Notes: generated by a model from the letters alone, not told the origin. 64,000 bases of DNA from Candidatus Nitrosocosmicus franklandus (GCF_900696045.1 NZ_LR216287.1:992001-1056000); one strand, 5' to 3'. Positions 8,307 through 18,619 are shown, counted from the stretch's first letter. Numbers and translations: made by a program.

Positions 8307-9720
8307 TAAAAGATTATTTGCAAACTTTTTTACCATAATTATTGTCTTTTCTATTGGTCATTTCAATTTCAATATATTTGATATAGTTAAAGCACAAGAA
8401 ATTGAATCTTTCGATACTCACCGTAGAGAAAAAATCTTCATCAGATTTTTTACTTTCGCATCCAAACAAAATAATTTCCAGTCATAATAATACAAAAGAA
8501 ACAAACGAGATAATGATACTATATAATAGTAATATTATTAACGGTAACCTAAAATAACATACAATCATCAATAATCATAGGTAGTAATAACATTATATAT
8601 AGTGAACAGTGACAGTTTATGTAAATATGAATTTCTGAAAACACATCCCAATTCCAATTTGATGGACCTTTCTGGCAAATATGTTATGCTGGGATTATTT
8701 GATATGCATGCACATATAGCAGGTGTTAAAAAAACTCTTTTAACCAAGAACATTCAAAAGATATGTTGAACAAGCTTTTAGCTTTTGGAATTACAACAAT
8801 CAGAAATCCTCGCGGCCCTACTTAACAATCTGTTGACTGGAAAAATAATGTGTCCTCTGAAAAAGCCATGGCCCCTCAAATCTTTACGACTGGAAGGTTG
8901 TTGAGTTCACCAAACATCTCAATATCTTTTGTGGAAGCAAAAGTTAATTCAACGTTAGAGGTTGCTGAGAAGATATCTAATCAAGCAAATGAAGGAGTTG
9001 ATTTTATCAAATTATACGTTGGACTAACACCTGATTTAGTAAAGGAAGCAATAAATAAATCCCACTCGTTGGAACTTAAAGTAATCGGTCATTTATTCTC
9101 TACAAGTTGGAAAGATGCAGCCAGCCACAACATCGATTTCTTAACTCACGCTGTACCAGTGAGTCCTTCCTTACTCTCATTTCAGGATAGGGAAAGATTT
9201 ATTGAGTATGGAGATGACCCATTTAATCATTTCCTTTGGTTAGATCTAGTAAAGATTAATAGTAACGAATTAGATGAAATGATTGAATCCTTGGTCGAAA
9301 ATAATATCTATGTCGATCCTACATTGAGTGTGTATGAAGCTATGGTCAAAGATAATTTCGAAGGTAATCAACACCTATGGACCAAAGTCTTGCAGTTAAC
9401 AAAAAAATGCACGGTAGTAGAGTAAAGCTTTTGGCCGGCACCGACATTCTAAATTTTGAACTTGAAACAGGTAAGCCTACATCATGAATTGGAATTGCTC
9501 CAAGATGTAGGATACCTTTACTTGACATTATTCAGATTCCCACTAAAAATGCCGCTGAGGCCTTAGGCATTCTAACTCTACAGGAACGATTGATAAGGAC
9601 AAACAGGCAGATTTGCTGATTCTCTCATCTAATCCTCTGGAAAATATCAGTAGTATCAAGGATATCGAAATGGTAATCAATAATGGCAAAATTAGAGACA
9701 ATAGTTTGTTACCAAATTAA

Positions 9721-10334
9721 ATATTTATTACAAGAACTCATTTGTATTTAGGCTTTAACAAAGAAAAACAGATACCGGGATTTGTACAAGTTGAAAAATC
9801 ATTGTATGGATTTATTGTTAAAACAAAGTAGCATGACCTGAACCCAAATTCTATCCCCTCGTATGAATGATTATTGTTTTACTATCCTTTCTTAATGGCA
9901 AGTTAATATTTTTCGATTCATCTTATTGAAGGGGGAAAATGATACATATTTTGAATAGTCTTTTTATGTATTTCTAAAATGAAAATCAAAAATACGTCTT
10001 TTTTCCCGGGTTAGAATATTTCAAATTCAAAAGACCCGAATTAATGGTAGAAAAGGCCATACTTTAGAAGAAGCAATACAATTAGATTAATACAAGAAGC
10101 TTTTTAATCATGAATCAGTTTTAAACCATGGTGATTAGCTTGGTTGTTAAATTTAGATCAGCTGGTTTCAGGTCTTTTATTCAACTTAACGATCAGGGCA
10201 AAAGACCAGAGGCCCATCCCCTTTCATTCATCATTATTTATTACCAAATTATACACAATTTTTGAATAAGGTATTGATAAGTTGTATTATTAATGAGATA
10301 AAGATAAATGGTTAATTACCTTTTCCTACTTTAG
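9721..10334. other. Spacer before the phosphate genes
   Basis: No gene is supported. One open stretch from GTG at 10131 reads about 46 codons (VISLVVKFRSAGF...) without recognisable features. The region probably includes the DUF47 promoter. Confidence 0.4.
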
Positions 10335-10985
10335 GTGGTTTCCAACAAATGGCTTTCATGGATAAAAGGGAATGATAAAACGATTCTCCAGTTATTAGAG
10401 AAACAATCATCAAACTTAGTTGTTGCTTCAAATTATCTAGTAGAACTTGTAATAGAAAGTCAGGAAAAAAATATTTGCGAAGAAAAAGTTTCATTGATTA
10501 AAAAACTGGAACACGAAGGGGATAATATTACGCATTCATTGTTTGTTACCCTATTTCAAACATTTGTGACCACTCTAGATAGAGAGGATATTGCCGCTCT
10601 TGTCAGTGCAATAGATGAAGTACTTGATTATGCAGAAGGAATAGCTGATCGCATATTACTTTTCAACATGAGGAATCCTACTATCCATATGATAAATCTG
10701 TCAGAAATCCTACATTTAGCCACTGAAGAAATACACTTGATTACAAGAATCTTAGATCAAAAGAAAAACGTATCTGTGTTGTTACCTCATTCCAAAAACC
10801 TCAAGAAATATGAACAACAAGCCGATAGTGTATATAGAAAGGCAATAGCAGAATTATTCGAAAGAAATGATAATGCCATCGAAGTAATAAAATTCAAAGA
10901 AATATACGAGAATTTCGAGTCATCGTTGGATAAATGTCAAGACGTGGCAGATATTGTAGAGAATATTGTATTAAAGTATGGATAA
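10335..10985 (+). CDS. DUF47 (PhoU-like) protein, regulator of the PiT phosphate transporter
   Basis: A 216-residue helical protein from GTG at 10335, the usual length of the DUF47/PhoU-like family. Its landmarks are the KLEHEGDNITH motif (about 56-66), with acidic metal-binding residues, and LDREDIAALVSAIDEVLDYAEG (about 82-103). A second, similar helical bundle around KKYEQQADSVYRKA follows. The gene precedes the PiT permease by 84 bp on the same strand, the classic arrangement. The protein is cytoplasmic and probably gates or signals phosphate uptake. Confidence 0.9.
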   Translation: MVSNKWLSWIKGNDKTILQLLEKQSSNLVVASNYLVELVIESQEKNICEEKVSLIKKLEHEGDNITHSLFVTLFQTFVTTLDREDIAALVSAIDEVLDYAEGIADRILLFNMRNPTIHMINLSEILHLATEEIHLITRILDQKKNVSVLLPHSKNLKKYEQQADSVYRKAIAELFERNDNAIEVIKFKEIYENFESSLDKCQDVADIVENIVLKYG

Positions 10986-11069
10986 TAGACAATTTCATGT
11001 TTTATTAAAAATTTAAATTCAAAACACAAAAAGATATAATTCATCAACCAGTTCAGATAAAGCACATAC

Positions 11070-12080
11070 ATGGGAGAGGAATTGCTATACATAACTTTTG
11101 CAGCAGTTGTCTCTGCCCTCATCTTTGATTTCGTCAATGGTTTTCATGATGCCGCAAATGCAATAGCTACAGTGGTAGGCAGTAGAATACTAAAACCACT
11201 ACAAGCTGTGACAATCAGTTCTATTACAAATTTCGTTGGTCCTTTTATTTTTGGAACTGCCGTTGCTGCAACCATTGGAAAAGGAATTATCAACCCTGAA
11301 TTTGCTACTACTGAGGTAATTTTTGCAGGACTGATTGGAGCAATAGTGTGGAATTTGATAACATGGTATGTTGGTTTGCCTTCTTCAAGTAGTCACGCGC
11401 TAATAGGAGGATTGCTTGGTTCTGCATTGCTTTCAGGTGGAATGCAATCTGTGGTTGTAGAAGGTACTATAAAGACCATAATCTTTATAGTTGTCTCACC
11501 CACTATGGGATTTTTAACGGCATTCTTTTTGGTTATGTTCTTGATATTTATTTTTAAAAGAAAGAGAGCACAGATTGTCAATAAGATATTTGGTAGATTG
11601 CAGATATGCTCATCGATATTTTTTTCCTTAACCCATGGTGCAAACGACGGCCAAAAAACTATGGGTGTTATAACCGCCTTACTTGTAGCCGGAGGCTTCC
11701 TACAGTCTGACGAATTTACTGTACCTATTTGGGTGATATTTAGCGCAGCACTGGCTTTGGGATTAGGAACATTTTTTGGTGGATGGAGAATAGTGAAAAC
11801 AATGGCATTCAAGTTAACAGACTTGAAACCCTATCAGGGCTTTTGTGCCGAAACTGGGGGTGGAGTAATACTAGCATTAATGGCCTGGCTTGGTATACCA
11901 GTAAGTACTACTCATGCCATTTCAGGGGCAATAATGGGAGTTGGAGCATCTCGAAGATTGTCTGCCGTGAGGTGGAATATAGGAAGGAGGATCATTTTTG
12001 CTTGGATCGTAACTATTCCTGCGAGTGCTACGATAGCTGCTCTAACACTTTTTTTATTTGATTTCATTTCAAGTACTTGA
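11070..12080 (+). CDS. pit: Low-affinity inorganic phosphate transporter, PiT family
   Basis: A 336-residue integral membrane protein with about ten helices in two inverted halves. Both PiT signatures are present: DFVNGFHDAANAIATVVG (about 20-37) and SLTHGANDGQKTMGV (about 186-200). The paired SSSSHALIGG (about 105-114) and GIPVSTTHAISGA motifs repeat in the two halves. It probably symports phosphate with H+ or Na+ across the cytoplasmic membrane. It follows DUF47 on the same strand, likely in one operon. Confidence 0.95.
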   Translation: MGEELLYITFAAVVSALIFDFVNGFHDAANAIATVVGSRILKPLQAVTISSITNFVGPFIFGTAVAATIGKGIINPEFATTEVIFAGLIGAIVWNLITWYVGLPSSSSHALIGGLLGSALLSGGMQSVVVEGTIKTIIFIVVSPTMGFLTAFFLVMFLIFIFKRKRAQIVNKIFGRLQICSSIFFSLTHGANDGQKTMGVITALLVAGGFLQSDEFTVPIWVIFSAALALGLGTFFGGWRIVKTMAFKLTDLKPYQGFCAETGGGVILALMAWLGIPVSTTHAISGAIMGVGASRRLSAVRWNIGRRIIFAWIVTIPASATIAALTLFLFDFISST

Positions 12081-12395
12081 TATGATATATCCCACGTTAG
12101 GAAAATAAAGTAGTGCTATAGCTATTATACTGTAGTAGAAGAAGGCCGCTAAATATAAAAAGACATTCCTAGTAATGTTTAATCCAATTAGAAAATACAA
12201 GAAGGCAAGGCAACATGTCAACTAGATGACATATTTAACACTCGCAAGGAAAAACAAATCCAATGAAATTAGATGCATGGCCATGCATGCAAAAAATCGA
12301 ATATTTTACAAAAAATAGAAGATTAAACTCCTTGTTTTACCATATTTGAGACTTTTATATCGTCTTCGGTTGGAATGGAAAATCGATGAACTCGA
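12081..12395. other. Spacer between convergent genes
   Basis: About 315 bp between convergent genes. I see no frame or strong hairpin worth calling. Confidence 0.4.
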
Positions 12396-12770
12396 TTACT
12401 CGTATATTGTGGCAGAGAATACGGTAAAAACCGGGACATTCCAATTACCACTCGGTGATGGAGGTGGGCTAAGTAGGAACGACACTTCTGATACTACTAG
12501 ATAGTTATTTTGAAAAGAGGTCAGAAATGTATTACATAGGTTAGAATCTGAACTTAATAACACAACCATACTTGGAGGAGAATCTGTAAGTTGCATGGTT
12601 ACACTACAGCCAATGGTATTTTGAAATTGATAGTTCTCTATATTGACTACATGACCACCTAGCATTCCATGTAGCTGGGCAAAAGACGGTTCGATATGAC
12701 CTGGTACAAAAAAAACAAAAGTCAACAGAGAAGACATCAAACTAAATTTGAAAAACAAACGAGTGTTCAT
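12396..12770 (-). CDS. Secreted hypothetical protein
   Basis: A 124-residue protein with a signal peptide over about residues 1-31 (charged MNTRLFFK, hydrophobic core, SFAQ cleavage region). The mature part is beta-rich, with two Cys (about 55 and 78) that could pair and a Pro-rich loop (SPPPSPSG). No family was recognised. The neighbours on both sides are single transcription units, so it is probably expressed alone. Confidence 0.6.
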   Translation of the reverse strand: MNTRLFFKFSLMSSLLTFVFFVPGHIEPSFAQLHGMLGGHVVNIENYQFQNTIGCSVTMQLTDSPPSMVVLLSSDSNLCNTFLTSFQNNYLVVSEVSFLLSPPPSPSGNWNVPVFTVFSATIYE

Positions 12771-13026
12771 AAATACTATGACATTTAAATTGAAATATTT
12801 AAAGATATAATATAGTCAATCAAACCCAATTGAAAGGAAAATTGTGCTCCAGTTAGTATCCAAGATGTTTAATTTATTATTGAACTAGATTTGCAAGTTG
12901 ATTTCATCATAAACATAATCATTTAGTCACATCAACAGTTATATGCAATTTGACAGGTGTTATTAAAGAACTTGCATTAAAATGTTTACAGAATTAAGCT
13001 AGTTATGCAGATCAAGATTAATATCT

Positions 13027-13122
13027 ATGGCTATTATGGTTAACATTCTGGGATTAATCCTTATCGCGCCAATTGCAATAATTGTTTTACAATATATAAA
13101 TGACAATATAGATATTTATTGA
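13027..13122 (+). CDS. Possible 31-residue single-span membrane peptide
   Basis: An ATG frame of 32 codons encodes MAIMVNILGLILIAPIAIIV followed by a short polar tail. It would make one membrane helix. No Shine-Dalgarno sequence or clear box A is visible, so this may be chance. Confidence 0.3.
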   Translation: MAIMVNILGLILIAPIAIIVLQYINDNIDIY

Positions 13123-13157
13123 GATGCATTAATATAAAAAAAGGAGATAGAGTTACG

Positions 13158-13295
13158 TCAGTCCGGAATTATAGTGTCTAGTTTAGCATAGCCTTCTGGG
13201 TAATCTGAGTTCATACTTCCTTGTCTTGAACAGCATTTTCGATTCTGAAGAGCTTTTTGTTTGAGTGAAAGGGCTAGGAAATATTGATACTCAAG
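13158..13295 (-). pseudogene. Small coding-like frame without a start codon
   Basis: A 45-codon open frame on the minus strand ends KLDTIIPD. It contains ALQNRKCCSRQGSMNSDYPE, with coding-like composition and a CC pair. No start codon is in frame before the upstream TAG. It may be the C-terminal remnant of a small gene. Family unknown. Confidence 0.3.
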
Positions 13296-13331
13296 CTAAC
13301 GAATTAACAGCGTAACAACCCTTATCCAATA

Positions 13332-13973
13332 TTAATTCGCAGACTGATTCTGTAATGGCTGACTCATCATAGACATATTTCCAGAATCAATTTTTAATGC
13401 ACTCATTGTATTTTGTACCATGATAGGAATCCATTTGTCCATAAAGGCAGAATCCTGAGACATCATATTTGTAAATTCCATTTCCTTTTCAGGAGTTTGT
13501 ACTATACCATAAATCGGAGTATCACCAAAGTGATCGTTGATCTTTGATGGATCCATGGATATGGCCATAGTATTATTATTACTTATTGTCCATGTAGTTG
13601 GCACATTAGAAACAGGACCATCCCTCATAGTTACGGTTATGGATCCTTCCATAATTGTATTATTACCTTCCATTCTTACATCTTCAAGAGTTGCATTAGA
13701 AATCTGATGCATATGGTATGCAGTTCCATTTTTTAAAACCATACTAAATGTAGCATGAAAACCCGAATCTGAGAGGTTTGAAGGATTGCTATAACCCATA
13801 TAACCACCAGCTAAAATCCAGTCGTTATTCAAACTTGCAATGGGACCGTAGCCATATTCATAATCATTCATAGGTGCCAATGATGCATAAGCATCTGCTC
13901 CTGCCAAAGATAATATACATCCAGCGATCACAAATGATGTGAGAATTTTTAATGATTTTATGTGATAGATCAC
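13332..13973 (-). CDS. Secreted hypothetical protein
   Basis: A 213-residue protein with an N-terminal signal peptide (about 1-30, ending ADAYAS). A beta-rich mature domain follows: WILAGGYMGYSNP, FHATFSMVLKNGTAYHMHQISN, then TVTMRDGPVSNVPTTWTI. The C-terminal third is helical and Met-rich. Several N-x-S/T sites fit archaeal N-glycosylation. I recall no named family. The His/Met-rich patches (HMHQ and the Met-rich C terminus) might bind metal, which is speculation. Confidence 0.65.
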   Translation of the reverse strand: MIYHIKSLKILTSFVIAGCILSLAGADAYASLAPMNDYEYGYGPIASLNNDWILAGGYMGYSNPSNLSDSGFHATFSMVLKNGTAYHMHQISNATLEDVRMEGNNTIMEGSITVTMRDGPVSNVPTTWTISNNNTMAISMDPSKINDHFGDTPIYGIVQTPEKEMEFTNMMSQDSAFMDKWIPIMVQNTMSALKIDSGNMSMMSQPLQNQSAN

Positions 13974-14391
13974 ACAAATATACTATTGCACACAGTTAAT
14001 TAAGGTTTATAACCCAATGGTATTATCCAACTAAGACCTGGATATGAAATATAGATAAAGGATTGACAGATATCTTCCTAGAATACTAAATCGTGTTAGG
14101 ATCAGTAAGAACTTCCTCGGTTATGAATTTGACCGAAATTCAAGGTCACGGGATATGTAGGGCAGACATAATGACACTTGAGCTTTGCGATTTTGTTCAC
14201 AAATTAGTATACGTATATCATAGCACACACATAGCTTGTATCTTTCCACAAACATACCAGATTGAAGCTCATGCGGGATCGATAATGATTGCTTTTGTTG
14301 CTGAAAAATGAAATCTAATAACCATCAAACTTTTTGCAGTAAGAACAGAATTGCATGATATCTTTATATTCAACATTTTTTGAACTAGTTT
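13974..14391. other. Divergent promoter region
   Basis: About 418 bp between divergent secreted-protein genes. A 72-codon frame at 14093-14311 crosses it but lacks recognisable character. Confidence 0.4.
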
Positions 14392-14922
14392 ATGCTAATC
14401 AATTTAAAGATAGTTATTATACTTGGAGTCCTTCTAGTGTCAAGTAGTCTGATTTTTTGTGCTTCCACACCAACAGTGATAGCACAGTCAAATTACAACA
14501 TCAAAGTTGCAAAAACTACAGAAGCCGACTTTACCGTTACCGATGGAGCTAGTTATGTAGGCACATATTTTGAAACAACATACACGATGACTGGTACAGC
14601 AACTGATTTTATCAATGCTAAAGATACGTTAATAACATCGATACTCGATGATTTTAACAAATCCTCTACAATCGGATATGTAAAAATTAACAGTACAGTC
14701 GCTCAGGCGAATAATAATAGTATTACCGAGATTGCTAATCCATTTGCAAGTAAGGAACAAATCGATCAAAAGGTAAAATCAGTGCTAGCATATGCTTTAG
14801 ACAAGATTGAAAATCCCATAGGCATTACACCCGACATTGGAGATTCAAGACAGATCAAATGTGTATTCGGAAACGTGCTAGACGACTTTTGGTGCGACAT
14901 TCCAACATTTGTTACTAGATAA
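14392..14922 (+). CDS. Secreted hypothetical protein
   Basis: A 176-residue protein with a clear signal peptide (MLINLKIVIILGVLLVSSSL..., cleavage near VIAQS at about residue 32). The mature part alternates beta strands and a helix (INAKDTLITSILDDFNKSS). Two Cys near the C terminus (KCVFGNVLDDFWCD) probably form a disulfide. Family not recognised. It faces away from the secreted protein at 13332-13973, so the two may share a divergent promoter region. Confidence 0.65.
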   Translation: MLINLKIVIILGVLLVSSSLIFCASTPTVIAQSNYNIKVAKTTEADFTVTDGASYVGTYFETTYTMTGTATDFINAKDTLITSILDDFNKSSTIGYVKINSTVAQANNNSITEIANPFASKEQIDQKVKSVLAYALDKIENPIGITPDIGDSRQIKCVFGNVLDDFWCDIPTFVTR

Positions 14923-15420
14923 GGGAATTATAACACTATAGGATATTTCATGATCCTTTTAATTTGTTGATTGTTAGCTTTTATCACGCAGAGGGATTAT
15001 ACACTCTAAATTAATCAATTATTACTGAGAATATTATTTAATGGAATTGGTTTAACTGTATTAATAAATCTATAATTTATGAATAAATGATTCTATTCAA
15101 TTACTACATGGCATATCTGTTTATTGGGGAGGGTCATCAAATTCGATTAAAGAATTAGACTTCATTATATAATAATTCGTAAAAAAGAGGACATCATATT
15201 AGATACTGCTACACAGATCACAAAGGCACCAAAAAAAGTATAATAAAAAAACATGGATGTTTTAAAGAAATGTGTGAAAATGGGTACTACCACACTTTAC
15301 ACTAAACGTACGAAAAAATTAGTTATTTAGCAATACTCTTATGACAAGTGCATCGGGACAACTCAAGAATAACTTACCCTTTTTCTAATTTAAAGAAAAG
15401 AGATTTGGTATCATATACTG
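14923..15420. other. Spacer
   Basis: No supported gene. The only short frame is 25 codons from the ATG near 15252, too small to judge. Confidence 0.4.
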
Positions 15421-15705
15421 CTATTGTCCAAATGTATTGTACCCAGTATTTTCAGCATCTGATAAATCTCCAGAGTTACAAGAGTTTATGATACTAGCTG
15501 TAGGAGAATGGCATTGAGCATTTTGCAAAGAAGAAGAGGTTTGAGAAGTCGTTGAAGAAGAGGCTTGTTCTTCCTCACCTGTTCCAAAGAGATTGAAACC
15601 AAAAAAGGCAAAAGCACTATTATTGTCTAAAAGCATGATCGAACTCAGTGTGAAAGATGCAACAAAGGTATAAACCAACGTTTTACTAATATTTTTCTTA
15701 TTCAT
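15421..15705 (-). CDS. Small secreted Ser/Thr-rich protein
   Basis: A 94-residue protein. A signal peptide (about 1-33, ending SAFA) precedes FFGFNLFGTG, a Ser/Thr/Gln-rich linker and a short end with two Cys (QCHSPTASIINSC). It has no enzymatic features and could be a cell-surface peptide. The start ATG at 15705 gives an ideal signal sequence. Confidence 0.6.
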   Translation of the reverse strand: MNKKNISKTLVYTFVASFTLSSIMLLDNNSAFAFFGFNLFGTGEEEQASSSTTSQTSSSLQNAQCHSPTASIINSCNSGDLSDAENTGYNTFGQ

Positions 15706-16222
15706 GATTTAATATAGCTAATAAGATATATTCGAGTTAGTTCAATTGATACTGAATTAATTCCATAGTTATCTTTATTGTAATTTTCTTATGCTACAAT
15801 GATTTAATCGGTTAATGTATTGTTAGTTTATTCGACAAAATTGAATTTGAGTAAAGAATGAAGGTATTGATGTATTTGGATTGTGATGTTAATTAGGTTA
15901 CTTGGATTCGCTTAGATCAGGAGATTATTCCCAAGGATATGGAAGACTGCATAGGATAAGAAATGCTGCAAGTAGACGTGCGATAGCATTTTACATATCT
16001 ATGTTTTTGAACAAATCTGAATTGCTAGCTACTTCAAGACTTTTTTCATAATCGACAACTCGATTGTTTGTAATGATGATTATGTCGATATTAAATGCAT
16101 ATATATACTACACAGCATAGTAACAATACTCGTCACAGAAATGAATCGCTAGATCATTGCATAGATATTTAGAAGACGATAGGAAGTATCACATTTACGT
16201 AGGAAATAAAAAATATAGATAT
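15706..16222. other. Spacer with one weak coding-like frame
   Basis: A roughly 52-codon plus-strand frame around 15893-16050 (SQGYGRLHRIRNAASRRAIA) looks coding-like, but it has no ATG and no family. It may be a gene fragment. Confidence 0.3.
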
Positions 16223-16324
16223 CTAGGCAGCAATAGGTTCTTCTTCTGCACTTTTAGGTTCAGTGCGTTGTATTATCTTTTTTTCCTGTTCTTTTTTTAG
16301 GGGTAATTCATAGTCACAACACAT
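16223..16324 (-). CDS. Small 33-residue protein with an N-terminal CC pair
   Basis: The ATG at 16324 opens a 34-codon frame: MCCDYELPLKK, then a Lys/Glu-rich segment ending EEEPIAA. An archaeal box A (AGATTATAAATG, minus strand, 16344-16355) lies 20-31 bases upstream, as expected for a leaderless gene. The vicinal Cys could bind metal or be lipid-modified. Family unknown. Confidence 0.5.
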   Translation of the reverse strand: MCCDYELPLKKEQEKKIIQRTEPKSAEEEPIAA

Positions 16325-16661
16325 AAAATAATTAAGCAAACATCATTTATAATCTTAACAAGTATTTGACCAAGTTTATTTGCAAGAATCAATAACTATT
16401 ATGTGTGTATACATCTGGTTTGTACTAAATAGTTAATTTATCCAGCATCCACTCAGTCAATTGCCGAACACCTCATACCCGTTTGAATAAGCTATGAAAA
16501 ATTAGATACTATTTTGGTATTTTAGTGATATTCGAGCATTAGTAGGTAAAGTTGAATTGAACAGCATTGTCAAATGTCCAGACATCGTTACAATACACCT
16601 AAAAACCATAATATGGTTAACTTTCGTAGAAATTACCTTATGTATTAAATGTATAAAAAAA
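16325..16661. other. Spacer downstream of the Cas4-like gene
   Basis: About 337 bp. It contains the box A of the small gene at 16223-16324 and otherwise nothing I can support. Confidence 0.4.
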
Positions 16662-17486
16662 TTATTTTAAGAAGGGCTTGAAATCCACTAGTCCGGGAAT
16701 ATCCAACAAATCTATTTCATCTGCCATTTTAGCAGCCAGATCAGTTTCCCCATCAACGTTCATACACTTATCGTAAAACACACAGTGCATGCACTTGCTG
16801 TTTCTCAAATTCCTGTTGATCCGAGGAAGTATAGACACATCATTTTGGTTAAGGGCCTTTACAAAAAGATTCTTTCTTCGAATCATTTCGTTTTTTAAAA
16901 GTTCCCTAGCTATATCGTCTTTAGGCAATAAAACTGACCAGCTTTCGATGCGAGGACCTTTACCATCGAAAGGTCTGAAAAAATAATCCCCTTTTTCATC
17001 TGATTTGATCCACCTCATTTCCCTATTGCTGTACCTAATTGATATGATCCCTTTTTCTATACCGGTTATGGTCAAATAGTAAAGTAACTGTCTAAGATAC
17101 GACCTGAATCGTTGATCTGTGATATCCAATCTTACTGTACTCTGAGTATCCTTTAATTCGATTATTACATCTCTGTCCAAAATATCTGGATGTGCTATTA
17201 AACCGTCGAATTCCAGATCAGCTTGTGCTACACCCATATTGGCGAGATCTGTAATGACGAATTCACTGGACTCTCCCCTAATAAAATGATGGATAGATTC
17301 GTCTGTTATCATTTCATAGTCCGGAAATTTTCGGCCGTAATACTGTTTCCTGAGACAAGATGACGGCAGGATATCTGATACATGCACTGCCTCATCTTCC
17401 GTTCTTCTTCTTTTTTCATATCTTGCTCGAAGGGAGCTCTGCAATAAAGTTGTAAAGTCTTGATCAGAACGTATAACGATGGTCAT
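16662..17486 (-). CDS. Cas4-like PD-(D/E)XK exonuclease
   Basis: A 274-residue RecB-family nuclease of the Cas4/DUF83 type. The nuclease core shows H99-P-D101, E110-L-K112 (IIELKDT) and Q133 in LRQLLYY. Four Cys are placed as for a Cas4 iron-sulfur cluster: C44 in SSCLRKQYYG near the N terminus and C232-x2-C235-x5-C241 at the C-terminal end. Cas4 proteins make 3' overhangs and help trim CRISPR spacers; stand-alone homologues may act in repair. No cas gene or CRISPR repeat is in this window, so a repair or other DNA-processing role is likelier. The gene has long spacers on both sides. Confidence 0.85.
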   Translation of the reverse strand: MTIVIRSDQDFTTLLQSSLRARYEKRRRTEDEAVHVSDILPSSCLRKQYYGRKFPDYEMITDESIHHFIRGESSEFVITDLANMGVAQADLEFDGLIAHPDILDRDVIIELKDTQSTVRLDITDQRFRSYLRQLLYYLTITGIEKGIISIRYSNREMRWIKSDEKGDYFFRPFDGKGPRIESWSVLLPKDDIARELLKNEMIRRKNLFVKALNQNDVSILPRINRNLRNSKCMHCVFYDKCMNVDGETDLAAKMADEIDLLDIPGLVDFKPFLK

Positions 17487-18068
17487 TGCAATATCTGATG
17501 ATCTTCAATGAAAAACATGGCTATTAAACGTAATTGTCATCCTTTTCTAACACCCTTTTATACTCACCTTGGTCTATCCAAGAAAGAATTTGGAACACAA
17601 CTATACAACAGAATGGTTATATTTGTAAAGAGGAGATTATATTAGTATCACCAGACGCATTTATGTTAGGTCGAACCCTTACATATTAGAAAACACTATT
17701 TATGCAGTTCTCCTCGATTAGAATTTGAAGATATGTTGAAGTATCATAATCGATTGATTTATGAATTCATATGATTTTGATAGTCATTCTTTAAATAAAA
17801 TGTTGACAAAAGATCAGTAAAAAGGATGACCCGGGTTTCTGTTCCGTTCACCGAAGGTCATTATTGAGGTAGAGAAGAAAGGCCAAACACGGAGCTGGCC
17901 GATAACAGCTTCTCTATCACAGTATAAATATTGTATAGCTTGTAAATCACTGAAGAATATAGCAATATTTTGTTGATTACAGACAGATTCTGTTTCTTAA
18001 TTTACGACCTATTGCGAAATATGAATCGCACTTTGATATTCAGATCAATAACCTTCAAATAACTAATC
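17487..18068. other. Spacer with a G+C-richer patch
   Basis: The stretch 17827-17925 is richer in G+C than its surroundings (ACCCGGG, GGCCAAACACGGAGCTGGCC). It holds short arms that could pair (GGCC and AGCTGGCC). No protein frame persists through it. It could be a structured RNA or decayed coding DNA. Confidence 0.3.
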
Positions 18069-18255
18069 CTAGGGACTCTTCTGAAGACATCTGATTGCTA
18101 GTTGACCTAATCGATGTACATTGAATAGAATAAATACATTATCTTTGCAAATATTCTTACAGACTATGTCCCAAAGAATGAGAAATTCATCGTAATTCTT
18201 TTCTTCACTCTCGTTTCGTTCCAAATCGAGTTTAAGAAAATATTTCAATTATCAT
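18069..18255 (-). pseudogene. Small gene with a single-base insertion
   Basis: The ATG at 18255 reads MIIEIFS then stops. Removing one T from the T-run gives an uninterrupted 61-residue protein: MIIEIFLKLDLERNESEEKN and on through EFLILWDIV, FILFNVHRLGQLAI to TAG at 18069. The 187-bp length is 3n+1, consistent with one inserted base. The composition is convincingly coding-like, but no family is recognised. A sequencing error is an alternative to true decay. Confidence 0.45.
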
Positions 18256-18619
18256 GTGTACGACACAGAGTTTTTCAAACATACTTATCATATTGTACAA
18301 GTAAATCCACTTCCACCTTTGATAGTTGTTGTAGTTTGGTATTTAGACATATTGGAGATCTTGATTTACTTTAGAATACCAGTGTAATAATTTACTTAAG
18401 TTATTCAATCGAAACTTTGTTTACGTTATTAAGATACCTATACGGGGTAAAAATGACAAAAGATGCTAATTAATAATAAATCTCACTTGTAATCAAAATA
18501 ACATTAGTTCTCCCAAACATCCCGGAGAGTATCAAACCCTCCTCTGTAATAATGAAAACCGGTATCTTTTCTATTACGATTTCGATTATTAATATTAATA
18601 GATTTTGAACTCAATCCAT
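18256..18619. other. Spacer
   Basis: Contains a roughly 43-codon plus-strand frame from GTG near 18256 with a hydrophobic middle. This is not convincing given the AT content. Confidence 0.3.

Larger units (their letters stand above)
7606..9720 (+). pseudogene. Secreted amidohydrolase gene, destroyed by an IS and further lesions
   Basis: The ATG at 7606 opens a signal-peptide-like start (MLKSLSGCYKR) that the IS at 7640-8306 interrupts. Deleting the IS plus one 8-bp target copy (675 bp) restores the frame through LFANFFTIIIVFS to KAQEIESF. Further on are the amidohydrolase landmarks: IINGNLK, then DLSGKYVMLGLFDMHAHI (metal-binding HxH, from about 8662), then FGITTIRNPRG. The barrel follows (8850-9425, with KLYV and VIGHLFS), then LLAGTDILNF and the closing GTIDKDKQADLLIL to TAA at 9720. 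Frames 1, 0, 2 and 1 are used in turn, with several stops. The family resembles imidazolonepropionase-like secreted hydrolases. Confidence 0.85.

Noticed and set aside
14093-14311. 72-codon plus-strand frame in a divergent promoter region
   Set aside because: The start is a non-ATG codon, no box A or Shine-Dalgarno was seen, and the translation matches nothing. It could be a remnant but support is too weak.
16662-17486. Reading the Cas4-like gene as part of a CRISPR locus
   Set aside because: No cas1, cas2, effector gene or repeat array is present nearby.
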